Positions 54,401-57,400 of a stretch of DNA of 64,000 bases are shown here, one piece after another. The stretch is from the NCBI GenBank assembly GCA_963402885.1, contig OY727093.1, forward strand, positions 19,429,161 through 19,493,160. Direction: 5' to 3'. The stretch comes from Antedon bifida (taxonomy: Eukaryota > Echinodermata > Crinoidea > Comatulida > Antedonidae). A program made the position numbers and the translations under genes. Below the pieces are notes generated by a model, which worked only from the letters and a program-made list of their open reading frames with translations, did no database searches and had not been told where the DNA came from. Every line of letters starts with the position of its first letter. Position 1 is the stretch's first letter.

Positions 54401-57400
54401 AAATGTCTATGTTTATTATAGCTTTCTTTTTTGATAAACATAAATTTAACATGTCAATTTAGTTTGAACAAGAAATTTGAAGAGAAGAATATTGAATCTT
54501 GGTAAAATAAAACCATTAAATATATTCAGTAATATACAACACATTCACAAGATGACATTTGTAGTTTGATGTCAATATATAGCATAATACCAGCAGGCCA
54601 TATTTATTACTTTTTTTTCCAGTTGCTACACAAATTTGACATTTCAAAATTTTGCTGTTTAAACTTTCTAAATAATATAAACCAACAAGCTATGAAGATT
54701 TTGACAAATACAAACAAATGATAATAATTCCACAACCTTCAATGAAAGTGTGTTAGATTAAAAAATATTTTCCTGCCATTAGAAAATATTTTTTATGTAG
54801 CTGTGCATGTTGGGACGGCAGAACAGCAGGAATATTGTGTGATTCAATTGACATTATTTGTAACCGAAATACTATAACAAAATATTTTCTTGCCATTTTT
54901 TTCATCAATATCTATAACATTTTATTCTCTTTCAACATATTGCCTGGGATGCATTGTAACCTGCCCCTGTTTTACATTACTAGACAAATGGAGTTAAAAT
55001 GGATGTAGTGTAGATTACAGATTACTAGGTAATTCATTGTAGTATACTTTCAAGACATATACAAAGGACACAATATCAAAAAAAGTAATATATGTTAAGC
55101 ACAATAAACTTGTGGAATTCAGTTTATAAATAGCAATGAAAACTAATGCCAGTAATTACAGTGTACAGTAATTGCATTTTAATGACACAAAGAGCAAACA
55201 TAACCTTTATATATTATAGTACCGTGTACATAATAAAGCATCATTATACCACTGCAGCACAAAAATGACACTATTATTCACTAACACTAACAGTAACAAC
55301 TGAATGTCACTATAATAAAACATGTCCTGTACAGTACAATATTTGTTTCTATAGCTACCGATGTGTACTTTGTAATAAATTTTAATCAAAAAAACTCCTC
55401 AAGCTACAAACATTAAATTTACGCTTTATTGGATAAACTAAATAAAAAATATGATTGTTCTTTGAAATAAAACATTTAGGCGAAAGTCTAATATTCAACT
55501 TAATAATAAGAATTTATATCTCACTACTAATACTATATTAATATCCCATTATTATTACAAGTAACTTACAAAGTCATAATTTATTCATAAAACAGAACGA
55601 ATTAAAATCATAGACGAAAAACAAATCAATTAAAAAATAGTTGATAAAATTGATATGACATTATTATTTAGATTATAAATTACTTATTAATTATTGAAGG
55701 TAATATTTTTAGTGTAAATCACATTTGTACCAGTTTTTTAGTTTAGAAACACCAACAGTACAGATATTTATATATTGAAAATACAAAAAAAAATTGTTGC
55801 AGATATGAAAACCAGAAATACAAATATATATGCCTTGTGAGGAATGGAGTCTGAGATTACATTTTTTATTATCATTGGCCCTGTTTCTGCTGCATATCAT
55901 CAATATATGGTATAAAAATACTGTAATAATTATAGTATATATAATTCGATGACCCGTTTCTGCTGAAACTACTTTGTGAGAGAACTGAACAAATATATGG
56001 TATTTGAAGGCAGCGGAAATGGTGCAAGAAATGTATGGTATATATTGGAATATACCATATAATATCCACAAAAGATCGAGATAAATATATGGTGTGTAAA
56101 TATATATATATATATAAAATTTCAGTATATCACCGGGCGGTTTAGAATTAATGTTCTGTGCCTGATGTGTTTACTACACTGATGAAGGGCTAGTGTTGCC
56201 TGAAAGCTCTGCTAACTTTTCTGGCTGTTTTACTTTATCGTATTGATTTAGCTTTTCGCTTTTTTTTTTGTATCTCCATTGAGATCCAGCCACTGATACC
56301 CACAACATTGTCATTTTTTCAGTAATTTGCCTTTGGATTTATATATACATATATATTAATTATACAGATATTGCCTGCTTAGAGGTTAAATATAAGATTT
56401 GACATCCCCGAGGGAATTATATCAGGCCCGTAACTAGGAGGGGATCGGGGGAATCGTACGATCACCCCGCCGAACAGAGAGTTCCGCTTCTCCTCCTACT
56501 TTTATTTTGCTGGGCATATACTATACTATGATTGTTTACTAGGCTAGTCAGGCCTTAATAAATTTAATTAATTTACATCAACATTCATTTATAAACAAAA
56601 GAAATACGAATATATTTTACAAGTACCGTAGGTCTATATGTCGGTAGTGTACAAGACGCACTTTTGACACGCAAATTTGACCTCTAAATTTTGGGTGCGT
56701 CTTTTCCTCACGGACTCAACAACTAGCTAGGAGGGGTACGTACCTACCTAGGCTAGACTATTATTAAAATAGTGTACTACTCTGCAATCTAGGCCTAGCT
56801 AGTTACTCTAGCCTGTCTAATCACGGTTGTGGTAAAAAGTTTATTGAATTTTTAATTAAGGTATATTGTCATCCTATGTATTAATTATTATATTTACAGT
56901 TACTTGCATGAGATATACTACCCAGGCCTAGTTAAACTCTCTGAACTCGTGCGCGCGTTGTGTATTTCTAGCAGCATGCAGCAGCACAGAGAGCAACACA
57001 GCCAATACTAACAAAAACACATTTATGGAAGAGTCCATTAATTACGGTGGTGTCACATTTTAATTACACAATAATTATAACTTGATCACGGTGGTTTATT
57101 TTATTACATCTCTATGTCAACAATCACATATTTTTATAATCATGTAGCCTAGGCAGTATAGTTCGTATGTCAAGCGACATCTAAAAGAGCGTGTTTTAGT
57201 GTGTTAAGAAGCTTCCCCTAATCTCATATTGTATATGGCCAACAGTGATGCTGGCCAGGCAAGGAGCACATGATAGTGTTCTCCTCTCCTCTCATCATAC
57301 AGACCAAAGAACTTATAACACAAGAATCTCCTGTTCGTCCGAAGCGCGTAACAATTTCGAAAGGCATTGTGGGATAGAATAGAGCTATGGGTGGCGCCAT

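Noticed and set aside
55709-56071. 120-codon minus-strand frame
   Set aside because: No recognisable domain, AT-rich composition, not flanked by matching splice signals for PLD.
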